Of a stretch of DNA of 64,000 nucleotides, positions 48,658 through 60,100 are shown one piece after another. Under the pieces are notes generated by a model that did not search any database, had not been told where the DNA came from, and saw only the letters and a list, made by a program, of their open reading frames with translations. This stretch comes from Antedon mediterranea. Its lineage: Eukaryota > Echinodermata > Crinoidea > Comatulida > Antedonidae. Location: assembly GCF_964355755.1 (NCBI RefSeq), contig NC_092670.1, positions 24,909,795-24,973,794 of the forward strand. Reading direction: 5' to 3'. Position 1 is the stretch's first letter, and each line of letters opens with the position of its first letter. The translations under genes and the position numbers were made by a program.

Positions 48658-51556
48658 GTAAGCAATACCTATCATATACTATTATATTGCACGTTACTTA
48701 AAATATAGGTTAAGCCTAGCCTAGGCCTATATAGGCCTAGCCTAGATTTGAACTTGCCTAAACTAGAAAGAAGAGGCCTTCCTAGACCTAGTATTAGTAA
48801 TTATCTAGCTACTATACCCTGTCCCTAGCTAGCAGGGTAACCAGACCAGACGATCGGGGCTAGGCCACTGACTGTGCATCCTGTGTAGCAGCAGTCTCGT
48901 GGGCTTCACTGATGTGCTTTAATTTATTTTATGTTGAATATTTAAAAATCGTGGACCCAATTGTCTTTCCTTTAATTTTATTTTTAGAATCGGCCTGATG
49001 TCTAATTTAAATTATGTTGGGCCTGACTGAACATCTACACAGTTGGGCCCAAAGCGAAATATCCACACCACACGCGTTGGTACCTGATTATCTGGGAATA
49101 AGTCAATCGCCTGGGCTCGATCGTTCTTGTGCCTGATCGTCTGTCAATTGCTAGCAGCTATGAGCCTACTACCTAACACTTTTGTGTGTGAATAACATGA
49201 TTATGAAATGCATATTTTTCAGATCTAGGCTAAAGTAATATTAGAAAATATATGGAATCAAAAAGTAATAAAATTATTCATCTCATACTGCCAAGGCCTA
49301 ATTATTACTGTATTTAGAAATTTAAAGTTAAAAATAAAAACAATTCTTAAACATTTAACATTGAATATTGAATAAAATTTTTAAAAAAATTCTTGGATTT
49401 TTCCTTTCTTTGTATATTAGCTGATGATGGCGGGTTTGAAAGTGAAGTATACAACAACACAATTTCTCAAATGCCTCATCTCACAGAGCTGTCAAAACGC
49501 AGCATAATTTTCAAGAATGCATTCACCTCCGTCAGTAGCTGTTCTCCAAGTAGATCGTCAATTTTGACTGGCTTACCTCAGCATCAGAATGGCATGTACG
49601 GATTACACCAAGGCGTACATCATTTTAACACGTTCGATCAAGTCAAAAGTCTACCGTATATATTAAAAAAGAATTCTATTGTTCGTGGTATGCAGCATTT
49701 TGTTATATACAGTATCCCCTCAAATATATGATTTGCTTAAAAGTTTATACAAATGTTATAGGCCAGTTTAGTTTATTTAGAGTTCTTTTGTACTGTATGA
49801 CTTCTGTAGCTGCTGCATTCCTTACCACTTAAATTATTTTTCTTTTCTTGTTGGCAGGTATCATTGGAAAGAAACATGTAGGTCCTGAGGATGTTTATCC
49901 ATTTGATTATGCACAGACTGAGGAAAACAATTCCATTTTACAAGTTGGTAGAAATATTACCAGAATAAAGGAGCTGGTTAAAGAATTCTTTGATTTTACT
50001 GGTTCATTGTAAGAACTAATTATATTACTGTATTTAGTAGTTAAATTAAGCTATTTAGCTTTAGGTTTATAATTGATACAGTTACACGCCACCATTCGAA
50101 AAACACAATAGGGATTCCCCTATACAGAAGACACCCCTATTAATAAGATATTGTCTTGTGAAAAAACAAGGGAAAATATACAGCAGACCCCTTAATAACA
50201 TAAGTATATTTGAAGTTCCTTTGTGTACAATTAAAGGGAAAGAAATTTCCAATATAGTGATGTTAGGGGTTTGTATTGGAGGAGGAACATATGTAGTAAA
50301 AAGTATTAATAAATAAAATAATTAATTAATTAATTTAACTTTTTAACAGGCCCTTCTTTCTATACATTGGCTTTCATGATCCTCATCGATGTGGCCACAC
50401 CCATCCACAATATGGAGCATTCTGTGAAAAGTTTGGCAATGGTGAGAAAGACATGGGTTATATAAAAGACTGGAAACCAGTTGTGTATGATCCTTCCACT
50501 ATTAAGGTGCCATACTTTATACCAGACACTAAGGAAGCACGTAAAGATTTAGCCGCACAGTACCAGACTATTAGCAGACTAGACCAAGGTAAAATTCAAC
50601 TTTATGTAACCACGGAGGCCCAGATCTACACATGGTTGTTCTTCCCTTGGGTCATGCACATACAAAATACAATTTCAACAATGTTTTAACAATATTATGT
50701 ACAGTATATAAATACAGTAATTACTAAGCTACTCTCAAGTACAGTAAATACAACCAATTTTATTTTAGGAATTGGACTAGTGCTGAGTGAATTACAAGAG
50801 GCAGGACATGATAAAGACACCCTCATTATATATACCTCTGACAACGGTATCCCATTCCCTAGTGGTCGCACTAACCTTTACGATCCTGGAATGGCTGAAC
50901 CCATGCTGGTCTCATCTCCAGATAACAACAAACGCAATGGTCAAGTTAGTGAAGCGATGGTCAGTTTATTGGACATAACTCCAACCGTGCTTGATTGGCT
51001 CAATATATCTTACCCAAAATACAGTATATTTGACAAAAATAAGCCTGTTAATTTAACAGGGAAATCTCTAATACCAATTTTGGATAAAGAACCACCCTTG
51101 TCAGAGTTCAATGAGGTATATTCTAGTCATAATATTCATGAGGTCACAATGTATTATCCAATGAGAACTGTACGTAATAAACATTACAAATTAATACATA
51201 ATTTAAACTATAAAATGCCTTTTCAAATTGATCAGGATTTTTTTGTTTCACCAACGTTTCAAGGACTGTTGAACCACACTCGCAATCACGAACCAACGCA
51301 TTGGTACAAAATGCTGCAAGATTATTATTATCGTACAGAATGGGAACTTTTTGATTTAACAAATGATCCGATGGAATTAAAGAATCTAGTTAACGAAACT
51401 GAATTTTCCAGCATTTTGAAATCGTTAAAAGATAAACTTGTATCTTGGCAAATACAAACCAGTGATCCGTGGATTTGTGCGCCACAAGGAGTGTTAGAAG
51501 ATACGGGCTTGTATAAAGATAACCCACAATGCCTTGCAATGGACAACGGTCTCTAA
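48573..51556 (+). CDS. SGSH: N-sulphoglucosamine sulphohydrolase (heparan N-sulfatase), complete
   Basis: This lysosomal enzyme removes N-linked sulfate from terminal glucosamine during heparan sulfate breakdown; loss in humans causes Sanfilippo syndrome A. Five exons join in phase: 48573-48657, 49421-49687, 49858-50008, 50350-50588 and 50769-51556, giving 509 residues (human enzyme 502). Residues 1-19 are a signal peptide. Metal-site D30-D31 lie in VIVADDGG. The sulfatase signature [11 protein letters not shown] has C69, the residue converted to formylglycine. FHDPHRCGH (176-184) and [14 protein letters not shown] (270-283, with D272, N273 and R281) supply other active-site residues. Numbering runs one below the human enzyme. 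N40 is an N-glycosylation sequon equivalent to human N41. No key residue is missing and all introns have GT/AG ends. Confidence 0.97.
49421..49687 (+). CDS. SGSH: SGSH exon 2 (catalytic cysteine)
   Basis: The exon follows a TGTATATTAG acceptor and completes the ADDGG metal-binding motif. It carries the formylglycine signature CSPSR at residues 69-73. It ends at a GTATGC donor in phase 1. Reading through the donor gives a spurious extension that soon stops. Confidence 0.96.
49858..50008 (+). CDS. SGSH: SGSH exon 3
   Basis: The exon starts after TTGGCAG and ends at GTAAGA in phase 2. It encodes [18 protein letters not shown] and [14 protein letters not shown], both nearly identical to the remembered human enzyme. 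Confidence 0.96.
50350..50588 (+). CDS. SGSH: SGSH exon 4
   Basis: The exon starts after TTTAACAG and ends at GTAAAA in phase 1. It encodes [16 protein letters not shown], with active-site D178 and H180, and FCEKFGNGE. The segment [14 protein letters not shown] completes the exon. Confidence 0.96.
50769..51556 (+). CDS. SGSH: SGSH exon 5 (C-terminal half)
   Basis: This is a long terminal exon after TTTTAG, with the stop TAA at 51554-51556. It encodes the second metal-site motif TSDNG and then [11 protein letters not shown]. It continues through the family-typical segments [23 protein letters not shown] and [12 protein letters not shown]. Confidence 0.97.
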
Positions 51557-51793
51557 TGTTCTACTTGCAATGGGCAAAAGTCTCTAAATAGTAATATTCT
51601 ACTTAACCTTTATTTATACTATACAGTAAATTCTGTAATAATTACCAAATAAGATCAAATTTCAATGTTATGCCCTTGTATGATTTTAATATTTTATAAA
51701 TATTATATTTTTTAGAAAATACATAAAAATAACTGAAAACATTTGAACAAAATATTTGTGTAACATTTTTTTTAATGTAAACAATAGTTTGTA

Positions 51794-51807
51794 AATAAAA
51801 CAATAAA
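51794..51807 (+). promoter_or_regulatory. SGSH poly(A) signals
   Basis: Two AATAAA hexamers at 51794-51799 and 51802-51807 lie about 240 bases past the SGSH stop codon. They are the first clear pair on that strand and probably define the 3' end. Confidence 0.55.
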
Positions 51808-53924
51808 TTCTGTAGTAATTACCAAATGATAATAGAGGTCAAATTTCAGTTTTATGCTGTCATATGATGACATATTTTATATTACTTTTAGAAAATTTAT
51901 ATTGTAAAAAAAATTGAAAACATTTTAACAATATGTTGGTAAAAATAGTGTGTACTGTAAATAAAAGATAGAAAAAACTCTTTATTATGAATACTGTATA
52001 TAATACATTTGAAAAAAAATTGTACAATATTTAATGAAATGTTGTATCATGTTAAAAGTTGTTTGCACCTGAAATTTTACACAAACATAAGCGTACTGTA
52101 AATATTACAAGACTGCTACTAATTTTATAAAAGCCAAAAGTAAAATAAACTATAAAAACACATTTACTACAGGATAACCAAAATATATAATTTGGAAATT
52201 CTAATTTACACAATTACCACAAATGATTTAACATCATGAGCTGCTAAATAATTACATCACTTAATCTCTGTTCACAGTGATACTGAATTCCAGTCTGGTT
52301 GCCAGAGAAAAACCATGACAAATGGGTGTACAGTTTTTGTACAACAATTCACACTAGCTCATTCCAGATTTGTATTCAAAACTTACATGAAAAAAAATTA
52401 AATTTGGACTGAATTCAGCTCACTAGCATCAACCAGAAAAACGTTTTCTGTTACTACAGTAATCATTTAAAAGTTCAACACAAATTAATGCTTTTCATAT
52501 TCATTTGTTTTATTCCTACGAGAGTGGTATGCAATTTATCTAAATGTAATTTTTTTCGTCAATCATTCCCTTGACTTTACATAACTAATGTAAATTTATT
52601 AAACAAATACTATACTATAATTAATACAAATATTAAATATTATACCTGAAATACAAATTCATGAAACATTACTGAAACAAACATAACACTTGTGTCTTTC
52701 ACAAAGTTTAGTTGGACGGATTTTTTTTATTGCAAAGAAATAAGTTAAATTATATATTATATATTATAAAATCTGTTTCCAGTTTTCAGATTGCAAAAGT
52801 AAGTAATCAAAAACAAACAACTTACAAAATATCACAGCAAAATTACATAAATATATCTTTAAAAAACACAGCAATTTATATTATTTTCATTTAAAAATAA
52901 CTTGCAAATTAACAATATGGCAATATTATATATTCAATAATTGCATCAACAAAATATGGCACGACACAAACTAAGGTGATGATGGTAGTACAGTCTTAAC
53001 ACTTTCTATCTATGTATAAACAAGTACATACAGCCTCTATTAAGGGGACACCTTCAGGACCAACAAAGTATCCCCTTAATAGGCGTATCCCTGAATAAGG
53101 CATGTAGTGTTAAAACATACATTTTACCTCATTCAAGTAAAAAATTAAAATATGTAGTGTCCATTTTAAAGGGATCATAACAAATATACCTCTCTTCATT
53201 TGTTTCACAAGAAAGTGGCCCCTTAATAGGGGTCTCCCAAAGAAGGGGCTCTAATATAGATGGATTGCTGTGTTATACATTAGAATACTATGAGTGCTAT
53301 ATACAAATTGTAGTGTTAATTATGGCATTTTGTTCGATGATATTTTTAGATTGATGAGTAATTATACTCATCACCATGTCAAGGTTATAATTCATATTTG
53401 TTCAATTTCATTTTGCATATGTAATCTTTACATCTTTTGTTCCTAACTCTGTTAATACTGTTGCTAATCTACAAGCTTACACTTTGTTCTAAACTTTGGC
53501 ATTGGTATGCAAGTGTCTATAAACTTTGATTAACAATACAATTAAAAGACCTACTAAGGCAAGCTCCAGGGTATAAATATCTCACCTCGTAAACTGGGAT
53601 ACAAACATATTTGTGATTGTCACCAACTACACAGTGGGACCAAATTTGATCAATTAAAGTACTGTGCATATTTTTTTTAAATGCTCATTTTTTTAAACTT
53701 TTTGTGGAAATGCAAAATACTGCCTATGTTTTGGTAATTTTCTTGGCAATACTATAATTTGACAATAGCAAGCTTTCAGGACAGTTAAAGAATGTCGATG
53801 GAATACGCTTGCCATGTTCTGTTAAATTACAATTTCATTCGTCCACCGTCCCAGCATAAAAGCTTGCTATCATTTACTGTTGTAAAATTTTAATACAAAA
53901 CCGACAAGCAAAAAGATGGTTTCT
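51808..53924. other. Convergent intergenic region between SGSH and LRRC45
   Basis: AT-rich sequence between two 3' ends. Near-duplicates of the SGSH 3' region (TTCTGTAATAATTACCAAAT near 51630 and TTCTGTAGTAATTACCAAAT near 51808) suggest a local tandem duplication of about 180 bases. Confidence 0.6.
53041..53255. repeat. Interspersed GGGACACC/CCCCTGAATAGGGG repeat
   Basis: AAGGGGACACCTTCAGGACC and TCCCCTTAATAGGCG, then GGCCCCTTAATAGGGGTC, mark this copy. Related copies occur at 15118-15240, 21035-21075, 50100-50200 and 54345-54390. They share a theme of facing GGGACAC and TCCCCT words. Confidence 0.6.
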
Positions 53925-54121
53925 TTATTTTCTTGGTGAGGCTAGTGGTGTTCTAGGCATGCTAAAATAGTTACTGAAGGCTGCCTGGAGCATAGAAGCC
54001 CTCTGAACATCTTCCTCACGTAGACGCGAGAATTCATTATCTTGTGATCTCAGCGTTTCTTGTAACGATCCTATCTTGTTCTCACAATCTTCAATCTCTA
54101 ACTGATGTTTCTTATTTTCAT
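53925..54121 (-). CDS. LRRC45: LRRC45 exon 11 (C-terminus)
   Basis: This terminal exon encodes the conserved end (LREEDVQRASMLQAAF, then a proline/serine tail). The stop TAA at 53927-53925 sits inside AAAATAAAG, so a poly(A)-like hexamer overlaps the stop. A weaker ATTAAA lies about 30 bases further on. Confidence 0.94.
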
Positions 54122-57100
54122 CTATCAAAAAAACATTTTTTAACAATTTATTTGGAACAATGTAGAAACATTTTATGTATATACTGTATACTCTTAAATT
54201 ATTAAAGAAAGTATATAATATATGTTTTTCTAATATTATTTGAAAAATCAGGAGGAAAACAGATAATACCAACAGTAAGCATAACTGTTATAAAATATAA
54301 TGTAACTGTTGAAAAATATATTTTTTTTTGTTAGATTTACGCGAAAGTGTCCCTAAATAGGGTGTCCAAAAAGAGGGGTGCTACTTAAATAAGATTGATA
54401 TTAGATTTGATATTACTAACCTTTAAGTTTTTGTTCTAGCATTTCACACCTTTCTTGTACATCGTTGAACCTGTCTACTTGCGCTTCTAGCTTACTCATT
54501 TGTTTACTATGATTTAACTGTACTTTGTTTACTTCTGCTATTGTTTCATTAGCTTTGCCTGCAAGTTCCTGCAAAACAATTCAAAGGAAATCTACATAAT
54601 GTTGTTGCTCTGTCTAACTATAAAAAAAAGTGTGATGTACCCAAATATGGTAGTAATATGCCCAAATATGGTAGTGATATGTCATCATGTCCATATATGG
54701 GCTCATCACATTTGTTGTCACATAAAGTTTGATAGTGTAGACAGAGCTTACATATTAGTTGTAAGAGGTAGGTTGATCAACTTTTCTAGAGTACATTAAA
54801 GCAAGGAAGTACAAGCTCTGTCTACACTATCAAACTTTAGGTGAAAAAAAATAATGATGTGCCCATATATAGACATGATGATGTCATATCACTACAATTT
54901 TAGGTATATCACACTGCTTTCGTCAAACTACAGTAGTTTAATAATCTAGACAAGGCTTAAGAGTCCACAATTTATTAAAGATGTATTGTCCTCCAGAAAA
55001 ATGAAAATCAGACTTTACATACACCATTTTGCATTTGTTTTAATAAAGTTATTCACTTCTGTAAAAAAAACCCTAAAAAATAATTAATTTTAAACAAAAG
55101 CCAGTCTGATTAAGCATTCTTTTTCTTTGCCTTTAACATCACCACAAGGGAAACATTAAAATAGAGGTTTTAATTAAAATAATGAATCTTACATGATTCA
55201 GATCCTCCAGTTTACGCTTCAGTGACTCGATCTCGAGAGTAGCATTGCTAAATTTAGCTTGGTACTCCGCTGAACTTTGACTTTGTTGTGATGAATACTG
55301 TTGTAAATCATCCTTGGCATTTTGAAGTAGACGGATCTTGTCTTCCAAGAACTTGCTTCTTTGTTGCTACAAACAAAATAGGAAAAAACCTGGCGAAACT
55401 CTATTTGTTTATTCAATTTCACGTATTTATTCAAGCTCTTAATTGCTAGAATATAGTTTAGAATTATACATCCTTTATTGCTAAATCTATAGACAAACGA
55501 AACTTTTATTTGGCCTTTTCTCAAAACCTAATAAATATCTAAATCAGGGGCTCTCAAAAGGTAGCCCCTAATAAAAGTAATGTTAAAAAACATTAATGTG
55601 GCAAAGCCCATGAAATTTGAGGGTTTCACCCCATGATCCCTGTAACTATGCTCCATATCTAGATTATGTAAATTACAATCTGACCCATGGTAAAAACTTT
55701 TGAGAACCCATGATGTAAATTAATTACTATATTTTTTGGATTTTCGACAACAAAGAGATAGGTAATATTTTATATGCAAGTCATGTTAATATCGTGCATT
55801 TCGTAACTAACCTCTTCCTCTTTAACACGCTGTTTAGCCTGTAACACTTGTTCCTCCATGGCCATCCTGTCAGCGACTTGCTGCGTCTTTTGTCTACTTA
55901 TCTCTTCTTCTAATGTTAGTCTCTGCTGTTCCAGTTTTCCAATTCTTTCCTTGTATGATTTCTCGCTGTCCTCCATCTGCTGACGGAATCGCATTTGTTC
56001 TTTTTCATGACGAGTCTCCAAATCACGATTTATTTCCCTTCCCCTGTGCCTCTCCTTTTGCAATTTTTCTATAAAATAAAAACATCATACCTTTGAAGGT
56101 TATAGTAAGGAAGGTAAATCAATATCACCCAATATTCTACACACAATCATATAAGCATAATAATTTTATAAGTATTTCAAAACTCTAGAAATTCCACCTT
56201 CTCTTCAAAACGGCAAATTTACCAAAAACAAATTTCACTATTCAAAATGCATTACAAAAAAAGAAGTATTTTAGGCAAGCATTGGGTGTCCGGTATTTGA
56301 AAAGTTGACAGTATTTAACCAACCTTCATTCTCAGTGCTTTGTACTTTAAGTTCAGCATGTAGTTCTGCATTGTCTTCCTTCAGATTGTAAACCAGATCC
56401 TGTAGTTGTTGACACTTTTTTTCCAAGTCTTCTATCTTGTTTTCCATCTGCTCATTCTTATCTCTGTAGTTTGATATTTCTTTGGATAATGTTGACTCAA
56501 TCAGAAATCTTTCCTGGTTCAAAAACAAAAAACAAGGGGAATGAAGACACTATATACAAAACAATATACAGTTTTGTTTTCTTCATAATTTTCTAAAGAT
56601 TCAAACTAGCAGGGTATTTGCTCCAGTCTACACTTGAATCCACCACCTACCCTGGACGAATCAACCGCCTACCCTGGACGAATCCAACACCTACTCTGGA
56701 CGAATCAACCGCCTACCCTGGGCAAATCCAACACCTACTCTGGACGAATCAACCGCCTACCCTGGACGAATCAACCGCCTACCCTGGACGAATCAACCGC
56801 CTACCCTGGACGAATCAACCGCCTACCCTGGACAAATCCACCACCTACCCTGGACGAATCAACCGCCTACCCTGGACAAATCCACCACCTACCCTGGACG
56901 AATCAACCGTCTACCCTGGACAAATCCATCACCTACCCTGGACGAATCAACCGCCTACCCTGGGCAAATCCACCACCTACCCTGGACGAATCAACCGCAT
57001 ACCCTGGGCAAATCCACCACCTACCCAGGACGAATCAACCGCATACCCTGGGCAAATCCACCACCTACCCTGGACGAATCAACCGCCTACCCTGGGCAAA

Positions 57101-60100
57101 TCCAACACCTACCCAGGACGAATCAACCGCATACCCTGGGCAAATCCACCACCTACCCAGGACGAATCAACCGCATACCCTGGGCAAATCCACCACCTAC
57201 CCTGGACAAATCAACCGCATACCCTGGGCAAACCCACCACCTACCCAGGACGAATCAACCGCATACCCTGGGCAAATCCACCACCTACCCTGGACGAATC
57301 AACCGCATACCCTGGGCAAATCCACCACCTACCCAGGACGAATCAACCGCCTACCCTGGGCAAATCCAACCGCCTACCCTGGACGAATCAACCGCCTACC
57401 CTGGACGAATCAACCGCCTACCCTGGACGAATCAACCGCCTACCCTGGGCAAATCCACCACCTACCCTGGACGAATCAACCGCCTACCCTGGACAAATCC
57501 ATCACCTACCCTGGGCTAATCTACCCCTACGCTGGGAACTCAACTTCTTACTCTAGGCAAATCCACCACCTACCGTGGAAAAACACTCCCTACCCTGGGC
57601 TAATCTAACCTACCCTAGGGGAGTCAACTCCCTACCCTGGGAAAATCCACCATCTACCCTAGGTGAATCCACTAAACTGGACAATTCAACCCTCTACACA
57701 TTATTACTAACCTCTCTTTCATGGCCAATCTCTTTCTGTTGAGTTGATGTTATTACTGAATGTTCTTCTTTCATGTGGTCAATTAAAGCAGTAAGATCAT
57801 GTGATTTTTGGTCAGCCAATGAAAGTTCAGCTTCAGTCATTGACAACCTATAAAGAAAAAAAATACATGTTTTGTTCTAAATTCTAAAAACAAGCTATGG
57901 TACCCTCCTTTGGTAATGGAGATATGGTGATAAAAGAGCAAACACAAGCTGTGAGCCTCTACCTGAGATTAGTTACAAAGGAATACCTCTTTTGCTGATG
58001 GAAATAATAAATTCCCCAACATGTTGTTAACAGTTGCTTGTATACTTACTTTGCTTGTAATGAATTAAAAGCTGTTTTCCTTTCATGCAACGCTTCTTGT
58101 AACTGCCGTAAACGTTCTCCTGTGTTTCTTTGTGTCTTTTGCATTTCCTCGTCCTTTCTATCTATCTTTGTAATTAAGTCACCGACCTGTTGTCTCTTTT
58201 CTTTCTTCAGTTGCCGTATCTCGCGTGTCAGGAGATCTTGTCGCGTTTGATGCTGCTGTGAGAGATTATTCTTGCTTTCATTGTTTATTCTCAACATATC
58301 TAATTTGAAAAATTTAATTTTAAATAATTGTGTGAACTATGTATTTAGATGAATACTTCAACTTAATTGTTTTGTATTCAGGGTTCTCGCCACGGTGGTC
58401 GGCCCTGTCCACCACTCAGAATTTCCGACCACCACTTTCATGGCGTCGACCACCACTATATTTACGCATTTAGATTGTAGCCTATTGTTATTATAATTAT
58501 CTACGCGTCGATCGTAGGGTGGTTCGTAGGGTTAATAAACATCATTGTCAATCTATCATTCATTGCCTACTACTTACCTATTGCTTTAATCAGGTCTTGT
58601 GGAATATTATTACCATTCAAATCAACCTGGATGATAGTGTCATTGTGCTGCAATCCATTCAATAAACAGCGCCCTCCTACTAAACCTAGATTGTTCCATC
58701 TAAGATCTTTAAAAATAATTTGAAACAATATAACTTAACAGACACTCTTCTATGGTAAAGTTAATTCTGATGAATCACCTTTATATTATAGCTTTTTTGT
58801 AAGGCTGTTGAGATATAGTATATTTTACAATTGTTGTGGTTTTATTATGCTATCAACCATAACATACATTTGTACATTTCAATTCAGTTATTGTGGGCTT
58901 ATGTATAAAGTATATACTTTGATTACTTTACCAAGAACTTTCAGAGTTGAGTTTTTTTTAAGTGCCATAGCGAGTTCACCAGCACAATCATGACTCATCT
59001 GGTTGTTTCTTAAGTCAAGGAGCTCTAAGCAGTTATTGGTGGAGAGACCATCGGCAAACATTGCAAAAGAATTGCTGTCCAATCCAATAGAATTCCATTC
59101 AAGAAACAGTCTAGAAAAATATACAAAATGTATATTATAGGTACAATTTTTGTTCAAAAAGTCAGGATGAATAGATATAAATCTATTCTATAGGTATGTT
59201 GGAAGAATTCTTTACCTTTTAATATTGTGATTGCGCCTCAACAGTTGTCCTAAAAACTCTGTCCCTGATGACCTAATGTTGTTTCCCTTCAAATCAATCA
59301 TTCTTAGGGATGAATTTTTCGAAAAGCCCTCAGCTAACAGCTTGACACCTAATTAAAAGAGGATAAAAAAATGTTATCTTAATATTTCAAGTAACATTTA
59401 ATTGACAAACTAATTACGGTCACAGTACATATTGGCTGCCATTTATTTCAGTCGCTATAATTCACCTTTAAAAAAAAATCATCACTCTTGACAATGGTAA
59501 TTAAAGACAATGTTGAGTAAACCAAGCCTAACCTTTGTTCTCAATAAAGACATGTTACTCCATGATAAAGACAAGGGTGACTAAAATATCAATTTAAGGC
59601 ATTCATAACTGGCAGATGAAATCAGACACCAGTGAATATTTTCATTACTGATAACAATAATTATAATCGTTAAAGATATATTGTCCCCTGGAAAAAATTA
59701 TTTTATTATAATTATGTTTTTGTTGAATACTATATGCTATTTTAATGTAATAATAGTTATTCACTTTGACCAAAAATTTGATTAAAAAAAAGTTTTCCTG
59801 AAAAACTGGAATTTAAAGTAAAAAAATTATTAAATTTACTGGAAGTAAATAGGTCTTTGGTTGAATTTAACCAAATTATTTTGTCTTATAAGTGAAAATA
59901 TTTATTGTTATTGATTTTTCTATGAATTGGAAATGATGGAACTTTATTTAAAAATTGCGAAATGGCCTATTTAAAGTCTTTTTAAAAAAATATTTTCATG
60001 TTTTTTTGGGAAAATACATCTTTAGTTACAGATTGCACTCACTCACCTTCATCTCCAATCATAGAGTCCGACAATTTCAGTTCTATGATGGAAGTATCAT

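Noticed and set aside
56618-57608. Two plus-strand open frames of 312 and 324 codons
   Set aside because: They are translations of the 22-bp minisatellite inside an LRRC45 intron; three units make 66 bases, which keeps frames open by arithmetic.
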